Assembly: GCA_016200745.1 (NCBI GenBank)
Contig: JACQEF010000095.1
Span: 1-7,985 of the forward strand
Length of the DNA stretch: 7,985 bases
Direction: 5' to 3'
From: Chloroflexota bacterium
Lineage (GTDB): Bacteria; Chloroflexota; Limnocylindria; Limnocylindrales; CSP1-4
The notes under the pieces were generated by a model. It made no database searches and had not been told where the DNA came from. It saw only the letters and a program-made list of their open reading frames with translations. Positions 6,393 to 7,985 of the stretch are shown piece after piece (within the stretch, counting starts at the first letter, position 1; each line of letters begins with the position of its first letter). The position numbers and the translations under genes were made by a program.

Positions 6393-7583
6393 GTGACCCC
6401 CTCACCCACGCTCTCGGAGCCCCCGTGTCCGGCCTCGGCCACCACGGAAGTGGCCCCGATCCTGTCGACGACGGGGCCCCTCCACACCGAGCGCCGGAAC
6501 GTGCGCGACATCGGCCGGGAGGCCTGGGATCGCATCGCCGCCCAGACCCCGTGGGCGACCCCGTTCTCCGGCTGGGCCTTCCAGCGGGCCTGGTGGGACG
6601 CCTACGGCGACAACGCCCATGAGGAGACGCTCGTCGTCTGCGCCGACTGGCCGGGCGGGGAGCCGATCGCGATCGTCCCGCTCATGCACCGCCACGAGGT
6701 CGAGCCGCGCGACGCGCTGACCCACACGACGATGCGGCACGAGGCGGGCGCCGAGCTCACGCCGGTCGAGCCGACCGCGACGGCGGTCTTCTTCGGGGCG
6801 TCCTACCACGCCGACTATGCGACGGTGCTCGGTTCGCCGGCCGACCTTCCGGCGGCCGCCGCCGCCCTCGTCGATCATTTCGCCGGAGCCCGCGACGGCC
6901 AACCCTGGGACGCGATCGACCTCCGCCGGCTGCGCTGTGGTGACCCGGCCGCGGATGCGCTCGCCGGGGCGTTCGGGGCCCGCGAGATCGCCGAGGGCTG
7001 GACGCTCAACGTGGAGCGCGAGGACGTCTGTCCGGTCGTTCACCTGCCGGCCGGCATCACGATGGACGACTACCTGGGGACGCTCGGCAAGAAGGAGCGC
7101 CACGAGATCCGTCGCAAGGTCCGCCGCGCGGAGGCGGCCGGCGAGGTGCGGCTGGACGATTCGCCCGATCCGGTCGCCGACCTCGACGAGTTCATCGACC
7201 TGCACCAGAAGAAATGGGGAGCCGCCGGCCTCTTCCCGGAGACGCCGGGCGGGGAGCAGAGCCGGGTCTTCTTCCGCCGGCTGTTCGAGCTCGCGGGCGC
7301 CGACGGACCACGCTTGACGTTCCTGACCGTCGGCGGCCGGCGGATCGCGGCGGGCGTCCACTTCGAGACCGTGGATGGGTACCTCTACTACAACGCCGGC
7401 GTCGACCCGGACGCGCGCGAGCTGTCGCCGGGCGTCGTCATGATCCATGCGCTGACCGAGCGCGCCCTCGCCGCGGGCAAGCGTCGCCTCGACTTCATGC
7501 GCGGCAACGAGCCCTACAAGTACGAGTGGGGCGCCGAGGACGAGCCGATCCAGCGCATCCTCGTCCGACGGCGGAACGGCTGA
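6393..7583 (+). CDS. GNAT/FemAB-like acyltransferase (BioF2/CelD-type)
   Basis: The product is a soluble 396-residue protein with no membrane segment. Residues ~1-35 are a low-complexity Pro/Thr/Ser tail. The first domain starts around VRDIGREAW (37-45), with PFSGWAFQRAWW (57-68) typical of the family start. The second GNAT-like domain carries LGKKERHEIRRKVRRAE (231-247), DLHQKKW (269-275), a central sheet with GGRRIAAGVHF (314-324) and YLYYNAG (330-336), and the diagnostic LDFMRGNEPYKYEWG near the C-terminus (366-380). This matches the Acetyltransf_6 / BioF2-like group. Relatives move acyl or aminoacyl groups and often occur in exopolysaccharide or cellulose loci; the donor and acceptor are unknown here. 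GTG 6393 was chosen because it sits at the exact leaderless distance from TAGCAT. An in-frame TTG two codons earlier would fall upstream of the predicted transcript start. It lies 7 bases before the glycosyltransferase gene, presumably in the same operon. Confidence 0.85.
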   Translation: MTPSPTLSEPPCPASATTEVAPILSTTGPLHTERRNVRDIGREAWDRIAAQTPWATPFSGWAFQRAWWDAYGDNAHEETLVVCADWPGGEPIAIVPLMHRHEVEPRDALTHTTMRHEAGAELTPVEPTATAVFFGASYHADYATVLGSPADLPAAAAALVDHFAGARDGQPWDAIDLRRLRCGDPAADALAGAFGAREIAEGWTLNVEREDVCPVVHLPAGITMDDYLGTLGKKERHEIRRKVRRAEAAGEVRLDDSPDPVADLDEFIDLHQKKWGAAGLFPETPGGEQSRVFFRRLFELAGADGPRLTFLTVGGRRIAAGVHFETVDGYLYYNAGVDPDARELSPGVVMIHALTERALAAGKRRLDFMRGNEPYKYEWGAEDEPIQRILVRRRNG

Positions 7584-7585
7584 GG
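7582..7585 (+). promoter_or_regulatory. Weak ribosome-binding site overlapping a stop codon
   Basis: GAGG overlaps the TGA of the acyltransferase gene and lies 5 bases before ATG 7591. It is a plausible Shine-Dalgarno that couples translation of the glycosyltransferase to its upstream neighbour. It is also part of the 8-bp palindrome GAGGCCTC. Confidence 0.4.
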
Positions 7586-7590
7586 CCTCG

Positions 7591-7985
7591 ATGAGCGCGC
7601 CCGCCCCCTGGGATCCGTGCCAGGCGCCCGTCGACCGGCCCGCGCTCGCCGGTGGCCGGCGGATCCGCGTGGTCGAGGTGCTCGCGACCGGTACCAACGG
7701 CGGCGCCCAGGAGCACCTGTACTCGCTGGTCACCCGGATGGACACCGAGCGGTACGACGTCTCGGTCGTGGCGCTGTCGGCGGGGAGTGCCGTGCGCAAG
7801 CTGGCGAAGGCCGGCATCGACGTGCTCGTCATCGACGACTTCGACGACACGATCGCCGTCGGGGCGCTCGCCGCGCACCTGGCCGAGGTCCGCGCCGACG
7901 TCGTCCACGCCCACATGTACCGGGCGGAGACCGTCGCGACCCGGGCGGTCATCGCGCTCGGCGAGGCCGGCCAGCGCAAGCCCTA
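7591..7985 (+). CDS. Glycosyltransferase family 4 (GT-B), N-terminal part only
   Basis: The frame opens at ATG 7591 and has no stop before the window ends, giving 131 residues of an expected ~370-400. After a ~23-residue Pro-rich leader comes the first beta strand of a GT-B N-terminal domain (RIRVVEVL, 24-31). It is followed by the glycine-rich acceptor-side loop GTNGGAQEHLY (34-44), a second strand with YDVSVVAL (55-62), a third with IDVLVIDD (76-83), and the family-typical VVHAHMYRAE (104-113). This matches the acceptor-binding half of GT4 enzymes, which transfer a sugar from a nucleotide donor in the cytoplasm. The donor-binding half with the EX7E motif lies outside the window, so the sugar cannot be guessed. 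It follows the FemAB-like gene by 7 bases with a weak GAGG site, so co-transcription is likely and a polysaccharide biosynthesis role is inferred. Confidence 0.82.
   Translation, partial: MSAPAPWDPCQAPVDRPALAGGRRIRVVEVLATGTNGGAQEHLYSLVTRMDTERYDVSVVALSAGSAVRKLAKAGIDVLVIDDFDDTIAVGALAAHLAEVRADVVHAHMYRAETVATRAVIALGEAGQRKP

Noticed and set aside
7582..7589. GAGGCCTC perfect palindrome between the acyltransferase and GT4 genes.
   Set aside because: It is too short and expected by chance. It is better explained as a stop codon plus a weak ribosome-binding site.
6402..7979. 525-codon open frame on the minus strand.
   Set aside because: It lies antisense to the acyltransferase and GT4 genes, both with clear family motifs. 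Its Arg/Ala/Asp-rich composition is typical of an antisense shadow in GC-rich DNA.
1..7985. Search for tRNA, rRNA, CRISPR repeats, insertion sequence ends, phage or defence genes.
   Set aside because: None seen. Coding density is nearly complete, with gaps of only 44, 58 and 7 bases.

Overview
This is a very GC-rich, gene-dense window with every gene on the + strand. It holds seven protein-coding genes: two are cut by the window edges and five are complete. Most genes have strongly GC-biased third codon positions. Four-base start/stop overlaps are common, and at least one start looks leaderless. That style fits a high-GC soil or aquatic bacterium such as Chloroflexota (Limnocylindria-like) or Actinomycetota, but the sequence alone does not settle the phylum.

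The left half (1-4019) is a run of four consecutive polytopic membrane proteins of the GT-C glycosyltransferase type. Genes 1, 2 and 4 resemble the GT87/DUF2029 group, whose known members use polyprenyl-phosphate sugars. Gene 3 resembles the GT39/PMT-like group. All three junctions are exactly 4 nt overlaps (ATGA, GTGA, GTGA), so the four genes are almost certainly one translationally coupled operon. Its inferred role is adding sugars to a lipid, polymer or protein on the outer face of the cytoplasmic membrane.

After a 44-base gap comes a 756-residue fusion (4064-6334). It has a twice-repeated multi-pass membrane half, with the duplication visible in the protein, and a C-terminal spermidine-synthase-like Rossmann domain. 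The aminopropyltransferase active-site motif is altered, so polyamine synthesis is doubtful.

After a 58-base gap carrying a short inverted repeat and a well-placed -10 element, a 396-residue GNAT/FemAB-like (BioF2/CelD-type) acyltransferase starts with a GTG that would be the first transcribed base. It is followed 7 bases later by the N-terminus of a GT-B family 4 glycosyltransferase that runs off the right edge.

Together the window reads as part of a cell-surface polysaccharide or glycolipid locus: lipid-linked sugar transferases, a FemAB-like modifying enzyme and a cytoplasmic glycosyltransferase. I see no tRNA, rRNA, CRISPR array, insertion sequence or phage gene, and no convincing new system. 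The points most worth a second look are the GT-C paralogue cluster, the divergent catalytic position in gene 1, the altered SpeE-like domain, and the compositional contrast of gene 4.
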